DNA from: Annona cherimola
Lineage: Eukaryota > Streptophyta > Magnoliopsida > Magnoliales > Annonaceae
Assembly (NCBI GenBank): GCA_030490835.1
Contig: CM059972.1
Location: forward strand, 48,525,452-48,589,451
DNA length: 64,000 nucleotides
Direction: 5' to 3'
A model generated the notes under the pieces. It saw only the letters and a program-made list of their open reading frames with translations, did not search any database and had not been told where the DNA came from. Every line of letters begins with the position of its first letter. Position 1 is the first letter of the stretch. Position numbers and translations under genes: made by a program. Shown here in pieces: positions 22,227-33,250 of the stretch.

Positions 22227-24092
22227 TCATGTTAGGCACTTAGCCACATATTCAGCAATTTCTCTCTTCATATTATTCCACCAATACATCTTTTTGATGT
22301 CTTGATACATCTTGGTGCTACCTGGATGCATCGAAAATGGAGAGAAATGTGCTTCTTTCAATATCTGTTCCTTTACTTCCTCTTGATTGGGTATACATAG
22401 GCGACCCCTATATCTGTACATCCCATGTTCATCTTGTATGTATTCACTGGGATTTTTCTTAATCATTTTCTCCACATAATTCTTGAAATCCCCATTTTCT
22501 TGTTGAGCCATTTTAATTTGCTCAAATAAATTTGACTGGATTTGTAATTGAGACAATCTAACTTGTACCCCCGGTAGGCTTACAATTAATTCTAATTGTC
22601 TCAACTCTTGTAATAGCCCTTCTTCCTTTGTGATGAGATGTGCTAAGCTAACATTTCTACTTAGCGCATCGGCTACTACATTGGCTTTGCCTGGATGATA
22701 TAAAATGTCGAGGTCATAATCCTTTAGTAACTCAAGCCATCTTCTTTGCCTCATATTTAACTCCTTTTGAGTAAAAATATATTTGAGGCTTTTATGATCA
22801 GTATAGACCTCACATTTAACTCCATATAAATAATGTCTCCAAATTTTTAAGGCAAAGACTACTGCTGCCAATTCTAAATCATGGGTTGGATAGTTTACCT
22901 CATTTGGCTTGAGTTGCTGAGATGCGTATGATATAATTTTTCCATTTTGCATCAGTACACATCCTAATCCTTTCTTTGAGGCATCACTATAGATCACAAA
23001 CCCTTCCTTCTCCATAGGTACTGTTAGAATTGGAGCTTTTACCAGTCTTTTCATTAATTCCTGGAAGCTATTCTCACATTCCTGTGTCCATTCATACCTA
23101 ACTCCTTTCCTTGTCAGCTTTGTGAATGGAGCTGACAATTGTGAGAATCCTTCCACAAATCTTCTATAGTAGCCAGCTAACCCTAGGAAACTTCTTATTT
23201 CCGTGATATTTGTTGGCTGTGGCCACTTTGTTATTGCCTCAATCTTTTGAGGATCTACTTGTATTCCTTTCTCAGATATAATGTGGCCGAGAAAGGCTAC
23301 CTGTTTCAACCAAAATTCACATTTCTTAAATTTAGCATATAACTTCTCCCTTCGGAGAATTTCCAATACTATTCTTAAATGCTTCTCATGTTCTTCTTCT
23401 GTCTTTGAATAAATCAATATATCATCAATGAATACCACCACAAATTGATCCAAACATTCTCGAAAAATTCTATTTATCATATCCATAAACACAGTTGGGG
23501 CATTCGTTAGTCCAAATGGCATGACTAAGAATTCATAATGCCCATATCTTGTTCTGAATGCTGTTTTATGGATGTCCTTTGGACATATTCTCAACTGGTG
23601 GTAACCTAACTGTAAATCAATTTTTGAAAATGTGGAAGCTCCTTTTAACTGATCAAAAAGATCATCTATTCTTGGGAGTGGGTACTTATTTTTTACTATT
23701 ACTTTGTTCAATTCTCTGTAATCAATACAGAGTCTCAAACTCCCATACTTTTTCCTTACAAATAATACTAGAGCTCCCCAAGGTGATGCACTGGGTCTAA
23801 TAAACCCTTTATTCAATAAATCTTGAATTTGTACTTTCAACTCAGCCAACTCGGCTGGTGCCATCCTATATGGGGCTATAGATATTGGAGCTGTTCCTGG
23901 AATAATTTCTATCTCCATATCCATCTCTCTTTCTGATGGTAAATTACATAGTTCTTTTGGAAAAATATCTGGAAATTCCTTTACCACCGGAATTTGTTCC
24001 ATAGGTACCCCATCTCTTATTGTGTTTATAGAGACCAGATAAGCTGTACATTGTTGGCGCATCAGCTTAGCTACTTTCATAGCTGATACCAT
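22227..24092 (-). pseudogene. Reverse transcriptase-RNase H of element C
   Basis: An uninterrupted 621-codon frame, the longest in the window. Reverse transcriptase motifs: [12 protein letters not shown] (about residues 120-131), [12 protein letters not shown] (155-166), [13 protein letters not shown], and the catalytic FIDD at residues 221-224. RNase H shows its four acidic residues in [18 protein letters not shown] and VADALSR. It ends in the integrase H2C2 finger, whose final cysteine codon is a stop. Upstream, stops at 24190 and near 24100 separate it from protease, so the polyprotein cannot be made. The catalytic residues themselves look intact. Confidence 0.92.
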
Positions 24093-24191
24093 CCTTATTA
24101 TGTTTTCTGGCTATCTTATTTTACTGATCTCTATTTCATCTTTCGGTGCTTCAAATTGCACTTTTTTACTTCTACAATCAATTGTCGCACC

Positions 24192-24530
24192 CTATTGACT
24201 TAGCCAATCCATCCCTAATATGACATCAAACTCTGTCATGGGTAATAGGATGAGATCAGCTTCCAATATTTTTGTTCCTATCCTGATAGGACATGCTTTG
24301 CAGATTTGATTTATACCTGCCAATCTATATACTGGGGATTCTACATGTATAGTACTACTGGTTTCCTCTACCCGAAGTGCGTGTGTGATTACGAATTGGT
24401 ATGATATAAATGAATGCGTAGCTCCAGAATCAAATAAAGCTACTGCAGAATTTCCCAAAATATAAATCATACCTGTAATCACTTTTTCCTCCATCTCTTG
24501 TGACTCCGTTCGGGTAGGGCTTGGACACAC
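24192..24530 (-). pseudogene. Retropepsin of element C
   Basis: Reads MIYILGNSAVALFDSGATHS and onward to DVILGMDWLS, with the catalytic DSG, a middle beta-strand region and the ILGMDW motif that closes plant chromovirus proteases. A frameshift near 24525 parts it from gag (element D keeps this junction in frame), and a stop follows at 24189-24191. Confidence 0.88.
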
Positions 24531-24577
24531 ACTGGGTTGGCAGCAGTACCGGGTCGATTAGCGATGGCGGGGACTTT

Positions 24578-25801
24578 TTATTGGGCCGGCCTCCCTCGAG
24601 CTTGTGCTCCTTGTGGCTTATTCGGACAATTGGGTGAAATGTGTCCGACTTGACCACAGTTGAAGCACTTTATTATCTTGGCTTCATCGGTCCCGCAGTC
24701 CCGGGCCACATGACCCGCTTGGCCACATTTGTAGCATTTCCCCGTTCCTTGTAAACATTCGCTTGAATGGCATTTGTGGCAAGTTCTGCAAGTCAAGGTG
24801 CTCTGTGTCTTGTCGCCTATCTTCTTTCTCTCGGCGATTCCCCTTTTTCCTTTATTAGCCTCACCTTCCTTAGAGGCTGAAAAAAATTATTTTTGAGCTT
24901 GCCTAAGCTCCTGAGTCTTCATAGACTCCATCTCCAATGCCCTAGCCCTCTCAATGCTAGAGGCATAGTCCTTTATTAATAATGGGGCTAACCCCTCTCT
25001 TAGCTGAGGTCTCAATCCCCTCTGGAACCTTTGTGCCTTATTTTTCGGCACATTGGCGATCCATGGAACATATCTTACCAAGGCATTGAATTTTGTAGCA
25101 TATTTTGTGACTGTCATCCTGCCTTGGTAAAGCTTTTCAAATTCTATCACCCTCTGGCTCTGTAGCCCTACAGGGAGATATTCTTTATTGAATTCCTCTA
25201 AAAACTCATGCCACGAAACTTGCTCTGGATGTGGCATAGTGACCATTAGCGTTTCCCACCATTCATAAGCATCTTTTATCAGCAGGTAGGTAGCGCATAA
25301 CACTTTTTGCTGATCATTGCAGGGCGATATTCTAAATAATTTCTTAATTTTCGTAATCCATTGCTCTGCAATGAGGGGATCCGGTTCCCCTGCAAACTTG
25401 GGCGATCTCTGGGCAAAAAAGGCATTGATAGCCTTTCTGTCGGCCTCAAGGAGACTATCCTCCACTCCCCTTGACGTGCCGGGATTGGCCGAGGGCCCTG
25501 GTCTTTCCCCATCTCCTCTTGATGGTGGGGTTTGCTGGTTTCTCATTTCTTGCAATAACCCAGCAGTCTGGGCTGTCCATTGCTGCATAGCTTTTTCGAT
25601 AGCCGCAGCAATTCTTTCTTCTACGTTGACCTCTGCTTGAGGTCTTGGGCTTTCCTCGTAACGTGGGTGGGTCCTAGAGGATTGCTCATTGGATTCAGCC
25701 CTATAAGTTCTTTTACTGGCTTCGCCCATTGTTTGATCAACTGATTCTTCTATTGGGGCCTTTCCTTTGTTGGCTCTCGCTCTAGCTCTGGTGAGTGGCA
25801 T
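24578..25801 (-). pseudogene. Gag of element C with two zinc knuckles
   Basis: I take the start as ATG 25799-25801 (MPLTRARARANKGKAPIEE) because element D begins its gag at the same point; four extra residues upstream are possible. The capsid core includes AYEWWETLMVTMPHPEQVSW and LYQGRMTVTKYATKFNALVR. Two CCHC knuckles follow, CYKCGQAGHVARDC and CFNCGQVGHISPNC. Stops at 24887-24889 and 24575-24577 each replace a glutamine seen in element D, consistent with CAA-to-TAA change. Confidence 0.88.
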
Positions 25802-25916
25802 TTTCAACTTCATGAAACATTTATTAGTATAATATCAATATTCATCAATAATAAATAAATCAGTCATAATCATAATTTCATGTATTCTAGTTTTAGTCAT
25901 TTCTTTCCTTTTATGC

Positions 25917-26033
25917 CTATTTACCAATCCATGCTCTGATACCAACTTCTGTGGTATCAAACTTATCCTTTCAACATCATTTATTTTCTCCTTCTCCCGC
26001 CTATTTACCAATCCTTGCTCTGATACCAACTTC
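25917..26033 (-). promoter_or_regulatory. Duplicated primer-binding-site region of element C
   Basis: The minus strand carries TTGGTATCAGAGC beside the LTR (26015-26033) and a second TTGGTATCAGAGC exactly 84 bases further in. The repeated unit runs from CTATTTACCAATCC to TTCTGTGG and includes the last LTR bases, so the inner copy also has a CCACA-GAAG junction. Element D has three such units. Confidence 0.88.
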
Positions 26034-28535
26034 TGTGGCGCCCCGAACCGAGGTGCCTAGAAGCCTTACTCCGGAATCGTTTTGATTGGTAAACGTGACT
26101 CAGGATTGTTGCCCTGATCACACGGCAGGATTTTTTTTTCTTTCATCAATACATGGAAAATTCCCATCATTCATCCAATTTGAAATATATTTCACATAAC
26201 ACAGTTATGATAAAAAACTATTCCATAAACATTTTCATTGGAATAAAAATATTCCCTTTTCATCTCAAAATTATCATCGTTGACTTTACATAAAGTTTAC
26301 ATAAACATCATTTATATCAAAAACTACATAACACTTGGCATGCTGCCTTCATCATCATTTCCTGTCTGTTGTTGAAAAAGCATGGGTGAGTAATAATACT
26401 CAGTAAGCAAGCTATACAGAATTTTTTTCAATCATTTTCATGCATTTCATAAAATGCAAATGCAATGCATACATAGCATTCATGACATTCCTTTGGATGC
26501 GACGCTAGCTAGGCGCCCATCCCATACATGCTCCCATTTCAGGGAGGTCGCCGCCGGCCTGGGCCTATTAAGCGACTTGGCAATAGCGAGGGGGACATCT
26601 GGTCCGATTACTACCTCAACTAAGGTCTATTCCTCGTGCACATGCTCATTCTCATACACATGCCGGCATGATATTTGCAAATCATAAACAATTTCATAAA
26701 AAGAATTTAATAAACAATTTCACAAAACGAACTTCAGTTCATGTAAAGCAGTTATAGGTATGGTCAACCTTAAATAAATTTCATAAAGCAACTTGCAAAC
26801 AATTTCAAGCATTTTGGAAATAATTTGCAAAACATATAACTTGCTTACCTTCTTAGGAGGTGTCTTCGACCTTCTCTTTTCCTTTTCCTATTCAAGGACA
26901 AAGGATATTTCATTTCCTCTATTTAAGCTGCTTCCCATGTATGCTTTATAATATTTGGGCACTATTTCTTTACATAGATATTTTTGTCCATAAATTCTTC
27001 AAAAATTCCATACTTATATTCAAATATTAATTTCCAAATTTTCTCCAAGATCACGCTGTTCACTGTAGCAAATTACTGTAGCAAATTACTGTAGCAAATA
27101 AAAAATACCATGACATACCTTATGCCTAGTATATCACTGGACATTTCTTATATTTTGAATTTATCATCATTTACTTGGCCAAAAAAATTATTTTCTCCAT
27201 ATACTAAAAATCATCATAAATTCACTTAAGCATAATCCTTAATTCCAAAAATCATGAAATTAATATATCATTATTATAACATTATATTTATCATAATCAT
27301 ACATCCCAAATCATCATTTATCAATTTTGGAGCATTATTTTCACATATCATATGCTATCTTGCCGAATACCCTATATTCGCTCCAAATTTTTGATGTTTT
27401 GGCATAATTCCATTTAAACATTATATCTATACTTATTTTCCCATGATTAGGCATTATCTAAGCATGGTTTTACCTCATATAACATTGAAAACAAGTTTGA
27501 GGGGAATCCACTTACCTCAAGCGAAGTTATGCCTCTTCTACTCGCCTTTTCTCACTCCAACCTTCGATTCTCTTCTTTCCTTAAGGCTAAAACGTGTGGG
27601 GATGAGAAATGAAGTTGCTCAAGTAATTTTTGAGCTGGGATTGTTGTGAATTTCGTCCATGGCCTGCTCCTCTATTTATAGGGGTCCATTTTTCAAGAAT
27701 TTGCAATTTACCCCCTCTAGCTTAGGGTGTAAAATTGCAAAGGTGTTTTTTTCTAATTTTCTAAAGGTACTTAGAGCCTTGTGCAGCCTCCCTACCCTTA
27801 TCCAGCTTCCCTATTTTTCAGGCCTATTTTTCCTATTTTTTTATTTTTTATTTAATTAATTTTAAGCTAATTAAATCTAAACCCTTGATTTGTGATTTGG
27901 ATGAATTTGGACCATTGATCAAAGTCAAATGGCCATAACTCCCCTTCTGCTCACGCCCCTGCCATGTTGCTTTTCATTTAATTTTTAATTTTTTTATTTT
28001 AAAAAAAAGTCAAAAGTAGCATTTAATAAAAGTTAAGCTACTTTTTGATTTTTTTCATTTGACGTTTTATCTTGAACTTTGATTTGTGATTTTTATCACA
28101 TCTTAATCCATTCATTATGTCCATCATGAATTTTTAACCATCCATAAAAATTTCATCGAATTCCGACGCGCGGATTGCAATTTATGAATTTTTTTCTATT
28201 TTTCCACATAAATCCGAATTTTGATTAAAATATCCAAAAGAATTGCTATTTTGTCTTGTAGTGATTAAATATCTATTTTTTCTTTTTGTGATTAAGTTAA
28301 TCCAAGTGATTAACTCTTAATCACAGGTCTTAGTCCTTAGTTACTATTCACGTACACTATTCACGTGCACTATTCATGGGGTTAAATTCCTAATTGCATT
28401 ATTTCAATTTCCAATACACATATTCATTAATATAATTAATGAATTTTCATTTATTCATAAAATAATTACAAAATTACAAATGTCGAAATGACGCGTATAC
28501 AGTCGAAACAACGCGTATACGGTCAGGGTTCCACA
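26034..28535 (-). repeat. Element C right (5') LTR
   Basis: Counterpart of 18630-21063. TATA box CTATAAATAG (minus) at 27672-27681. It has an extra segment at 27057-27135 containing three head-to-tail TTACTGTAGCAAA units, absent from the left LTR. Ends GGTTCCACA followed by the TTCGT duplication. Confidence 0.92.
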
Positions 28536-28540
28536 TTCGT

Positions 28541-31055
28541 CACTTAAGCATACACTTTATTCATAATAGACTCATTCATATCATCATAAAACCATTTATA
28601 TCTTCTTTTTATTGAAATAATTCACATAAGTACAAATCGTGTTTGTAATATCCATAAAACATGTTTTCAACATTATTATCATACATTTGTCCCTTTGGAC
28701 GTATACATAGAACTGCAATTAAATTTGCAGGTCATTTCTGCCTGGCATCTTTTATGAGTCAGCTCCATAGCCTGTTTACCATTTTGAAAACACATATGAC
28801 TAATAATACTCAGTAAGCAAGCTTTTTTCTTTGGCAAGTAAATATTTTCCTTTCATTCAAATGCATTTCTCCCCAATTTGTAGGAGGCACTTACCAAGTG
28901 ATCAATTAGCAATGGAACAGAAACCTTTTCATGCATTTCATGAGAATGCAATGCATTCATTCATTCATGACTTTCCTTGTGCCTCCAACCTCTGGGAGGA
29001 CGCCACCGGCATACAGCCCTTGCGACTTGGCAATAGTTAAGGGGGATCCTTGATCCGCTTTCTACCTCCACCAAAGCCTCTTCCTTGTGCACCATAAACA
29101 TACACATATGCTGGCATGACATGTCTATAAAATTTTCATAAAAGGCATTTAATAAGCAAGTTGGTAATCATTTTATGTAAAGTGGTATAGGAATGGTCAT
29201 CCTTAAATTTAATTCATAAAACACGTAAGCAAACAATTTGTAATCATTTAAAAATATTTTAGAAAGCATATAGCTTGCTTACCTCCTCAGTCTGTGTCCT
29301 CCACCTTTTCCTATACAAGAAGAAATGATATTTTATCTATATAATTTCATGTCTTAGTTTGCTTTCCATGCATGCTATATAATCATTCATTACCTTATTT
29401 CTATAGAGGTTAATCTTATAAAGATATTTGGTCATTACCTCCTTATATGGATTTTTTTATCCATAAATTTCTTTAAAAATTCCATCTATATATTATTTAA
29501 AATATAAATACTAATCTCATCTTTTTCACACAATTTACACTTTTTTACTGTTCATGTTACTGTTCATCATCACTGTTTATGATCATTGTTCATGGGGGTA
29601 CTGTTCACATTTACTATTCACCTGAGGTTACTGTTCACAGCAACGTGGGTTACTGTTCATGGGTTCCAAAAATAAAAAATACCATGATATAGCTCTCAGT
29701 TAGTATATCATGGGAAATTTATGAATTTTGAATTTATCATCATTAACTTGGCTAAATAAATCATTTTCTCCGTATACTAAAAATCAACATAATTTCACTT
29801 AAGCATAATCCTTAAATTCAAAAATCATGAGATTAATATATCATCATTCCAACATCATAATTATCATAATCATTCATCTCAAATCATCATTTATCAATAT
29901 TGGAGCATTATTTACACATATCATATGCTATTTTCCCGAATGCTTTATCTTTGCTCTAAATTTTTGATATTTTGGCATAATTCCATTTAAGCATTATAAC
30001 TATACTTATTCTCTCTTGCTTAGGCATTATCTAAGCATGGTTTTACCCTACTTAACATCCAAAAGAAATTTGGATAGAAATTACTTACTCGAGGTGGAGA
30101 TATCCCTCTTCTTCTCACACTCTCTCTCTAACTTTCTCCTCTTCTTTCCTTGGACGTGTGGGGGGTTTTGGGAGCTTGAGTTTGCTCAAGTGGAGCTGAG
30201 GTGAATGTGCCTTTGGACGTCCCCCCTTGACCCTATTTATAGGGTTCGATTTTTCATGAAATTGGAATTTAACCCCCCTTGCTCAAGGTATTAAATTGTA
30301 AATAGATTTTTTCTTGTTTCAAAAAGGTGCATGGAGCCATGTGCAAACCCCCTACCTGCTCACGTCCCCCTATGGCTGCCCTATTTTTATTTATTATTTA
30401 TTATTTTTAAAATTAATTAATTTAAGCTAATTTAATCTTAGCCCTTGATTTTTGATGATGATGAATGTGGACCATTGATTTTGGTCAAAAAATCTCAACT
30501 ACCCCTGCACGCCCCTGCCATGTAGCTGATTTTCATTTATTATTTTTATTTTTTAATTATTTAAATTTAATAAAAAGTCAAAAGTAAAATTACTGAAAAG
30601 TTAAGCTACTTTTTAATCTCCATTTGACGTTTCATCTTTACCCTTAATTCATGATTTTTATCACATCTTAAACCATTCATCATGTTCATCATAAATATTT
30701 GGCCATCCATAAAAAATTTCATCTAAATCCGATATCCGGATTGCAAATTATGAATTTTTCTTCAATTTTTCACTAAAATCCAAAATTTTCTTAAAATATT
30801 AAAAAGTATTACTATTTCATCCTATAGTGATTAAATCTCCTTTTTCATCTTTTTGTGATTAGGTTAATCCAAGTGATTAACTCTTAATCACGTGTCTTAA
30901 TCCCGAGATTACTATTCACATACACTATTCACGGGGTTTAATCCCACAATTGCATTTTTTAACCTCTAATACACATGTTTTCATAATCATGAATATATTA
31001 CCTAGGGTTTATAACTCTAGGGTTTTATACACGTGTCTAAGATTGAGATTTCACA
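28541..31055 (-). repeat. Element D left LTR, second piece
   Basis: Resumes with CACTTAAGCATACACTT, matching 33390 onward in the right LTR, and ends GAGATTTCACA. TATA box CTATAAATAG-like (minus) at 30233-30242. Contains a run of TACTGTTCA words at 29545-29660. Confidence 0.92.
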
Positions 31056-31494
31056 ATCATTCCCCTCTTACAATAGGTTTCGTCCCGAAACCTTTTGCCC
31101 TTCAAATATTCCAATACGCTTCTTCTGCGTAATTAGACATCTATATTCAAAAGCATATTAGCCTTTTCTGGCTTTTGCTAATTCATATGGAGGAAATCCC
31201 TCCTTTTTCTTGCCTATCTTTAAATGTATTGTAATTGGAAAAAAATAATAATAATAATTTGAAACAATTCCCTTCATCATTGCACCCCATCTATTTAGCC
31301 TCAATTTCTATCATAGGATTAAATATCATCGTGCTTATCATGCTTTGCATACTTGGTTCTTTACTTGCCATTTTATATCCTGAGGATTCATGGTACTACT
31401 AGTTCTCTCCACCCATAGTGCGTGTGTGGTTATATACTGGTATGATTTCAATAAATGCTTAGCACTTTGTATTAAATAATGAATTTCTTGAAAT
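31056..31494 (-). other. Element D polypurine tract and pol remnant
   Basis: The plus strand starts ATCATTCCCCTCTTACAAT then AGGTTTCGTCCCGAAACC, the same junction as in element C, so this is the polypurine tract. At 31390-31494 a segment parallels the start of the C protease (TAGTACTACTGG.., GTGCGTGTGTGATTA.. in C), after which all of reverse transcriptase, RNase H and integrase is absent. The remaining bases show no motif. Confidence 0.6.
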
Positions 31495-32837
31495 TTAAAT
31501 CATACCTGTAACTACTTTGTCCTCAGTTTCTTGAGATTCCATCCTGGTGAGGGCTTGGACACGCACAGGATTGTTGGCTATGGCGGGGGCTTTCTGCTGG
31601 TCCAACCTTCCTCTAGTTGGAGCTTCCTGTGGTTTGTTCGGGTAGTTGAATGGTATATGCCCGACTTGGCCACATATGAAGCACTTGATCGTTCTGCATT
31701 CTCGAGCCATATGTCCCGCTTGACCACACTTAAAACATTTCCTCAATCCTTGGAGGCATTCGCCAGAGTGGTGCTTAAGGCAAGTTTTGCAAGGTGAGGT
31801 ACTCTTTCCCTTGGAACTGGATTCCTCCTTTCCATCCATTGCCTTCTCATCCTTTCCTCTCTTGGCCAAATTTTTCTTAGGAGCCAAGAAAAATTGTTCT
31901 TGAGCTTGCCTAAGCTCCTGTGTCCTCGTGGACTCCATTTCTAATGCCCTAGCTCTTTCTATACTAGAGGCATAATATCTTATTAGTAATGGGGCTAGTC
32001 CCTCCCTTAATCGGGGTCTCAGCCCACGTTGGAACCTCCGTGCCTTATTCTCTGGCACATTGGCGATCCATGGTATATACCTAACCAATGCATTGAATCT
32101 TGTTACGTATTCAGTCACCGTCATCTTGCCTTGGTAGAGTTTCTCAAACTCTATCACTTTTTGGCTTTGTAAGCCTACTGGAAGATACTCTTTATTAAAT
32201 TTTTCTAAAAATTCTTGCCATGTGACCCATTCTGGGTGTGGCATAGTAACCATAAATGTTTCCCACCATTCATAAGCATCTTAATCAGCAAGTGGGTAGC
32301 ACATAGAACTTTCTGTTGATCATTGCAGGGTAAAATCCGAAATAACTTTTTGATTTCCATGATCCATTACTCTGCAATGATGGGGTCTGCTTCCCCAGCA
32401 AACTTAGGGGGTCGTTGGGCTAGGAAGGCATTAATAGCCTTTCTATTAGCCTCTAGGAGGCCATCTTCTATACCTCTAGAAAAATTGGAGTTGGCCGATG
32501 GGCCAGGTATTTCCCCATTATCACCTTGTGGCGGGGCCTGCCGATTTCTTTCCCACATATCTTATATTATACCGGCGGCCTTGGTTGCCCATTGCTGCAT
32601 TGCCTTTTTCACGGCTGCAGCTATCCTTTCTTCTATCTGCCTTTCTTGGTTAGCTCCCCTTTCTACATAGGATTCAGAGTTAGCCTCTTCCCGTCGTTGA
32701 TGGGTCCTTGACGTCTGTCCTTTTGACTCGGACCTTTTGGTCCATTTACTGGTTTCTCCTACTTCGGGTCGGCTAATCGATTCTCCTATTGGTGCCTTCC
32801 CTTTATTTAGCCTAACTCTCGCTCTTGTAGTTGGCAT
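31495..32837 (-). pseudogene. Gag of element D
   Basis: Begins MPTTRARVRLNKGKAPIGE at 32837 and follows element C gag through the capsid core (LYQGKMTVTEYVTRFNALVR) to two knuckles, CFKCGQAGHMARECR and CFICGQVGHIPFNY; in the second the last cysteine has become tyrosine. Stops at 32559-32561 and 32364-32366 stand where element C has glutamine, and a frameshift lies near 32283. It runs in frame into the first residues of protease (DKVVTGMI), where element C is shifted. With no pol of its own, D would have needed enzymes from a relative such as C. Confidence 0.85.
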
Positions 32838-33050
32838 TTTTGCTTTCTAAATGCACAAAACTTTGGTTAGCATCATAACATTCTTATAATACTAACATTT
32901 ATAATATTCAGAATATTATTCATATTCAAGCATATATATCACACACATCTATATATGTTTCTCACATATATATCATTTCATATCAATATCATAGAAGTAT
33001 CATAACTTCTTAAACATGTAGATCTAGACATTAGTTCTTTCTTTTCATGC

Positions 33051-33250
33051 TTATCTATCAATCCATGCTCTATTCCTAAGTTCTGTGGTATCATTCCTTT
33101 TCTATCACCATTCTTAATTTTTCTCTTTCCACGCCTATTTATCAATCCTTGCTCTGATACTACTTTTGTGTTATCAGACCTATCCTTTCATCATCCTTTA
33201 TTTTCTCCTTCCTCCATCTATTTACCAATCCTTGCTCTGATACCATCTTC
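33051..33250 (-). promoter_or_regulatory. Triplicated primer-binding-site region of element D
   Basis: Three tandem units start at about 33051, 33135 and 33218 (84 and 83 bases apart), each built on CTATTTAYCAATCC..GCTCTGATACCA. The unit beside the LTR holds a perfect TGGTATCAGAGC on the minus strand; the inner two are degenerate (GCTCTGATACTA and GCTCTATTCCTA on the plus strand). Confidence 0.85.

Larger units (their letters stand above)
18630..28535 (-). mobile_element. Element C: chromovirus (Ty3) with near-complete gag-pol
   Basis: Bounded by TGTGGCGCCCC and GGGTTCCACA with a perfect duplication TTCGT (18625-18629 and 28536-28540) in LTR D. It is 9906 bp with LTRs of 2434 and 2502 bp, a Met-type primer site beside the right LTR and a polypurine tract beside the left one, so it reads on the minus strand. 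The internal 5 kb codes for gag with two zinc knuckles, retropepsin, reverse transcriptase, RNase H, integrase and a chromodomain-like tail. Primer type, domain order and tail fit the Tekay/Del chromovirus group. Stops and frameshifts make it a recent but dead copy. Confidence 0.93.
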
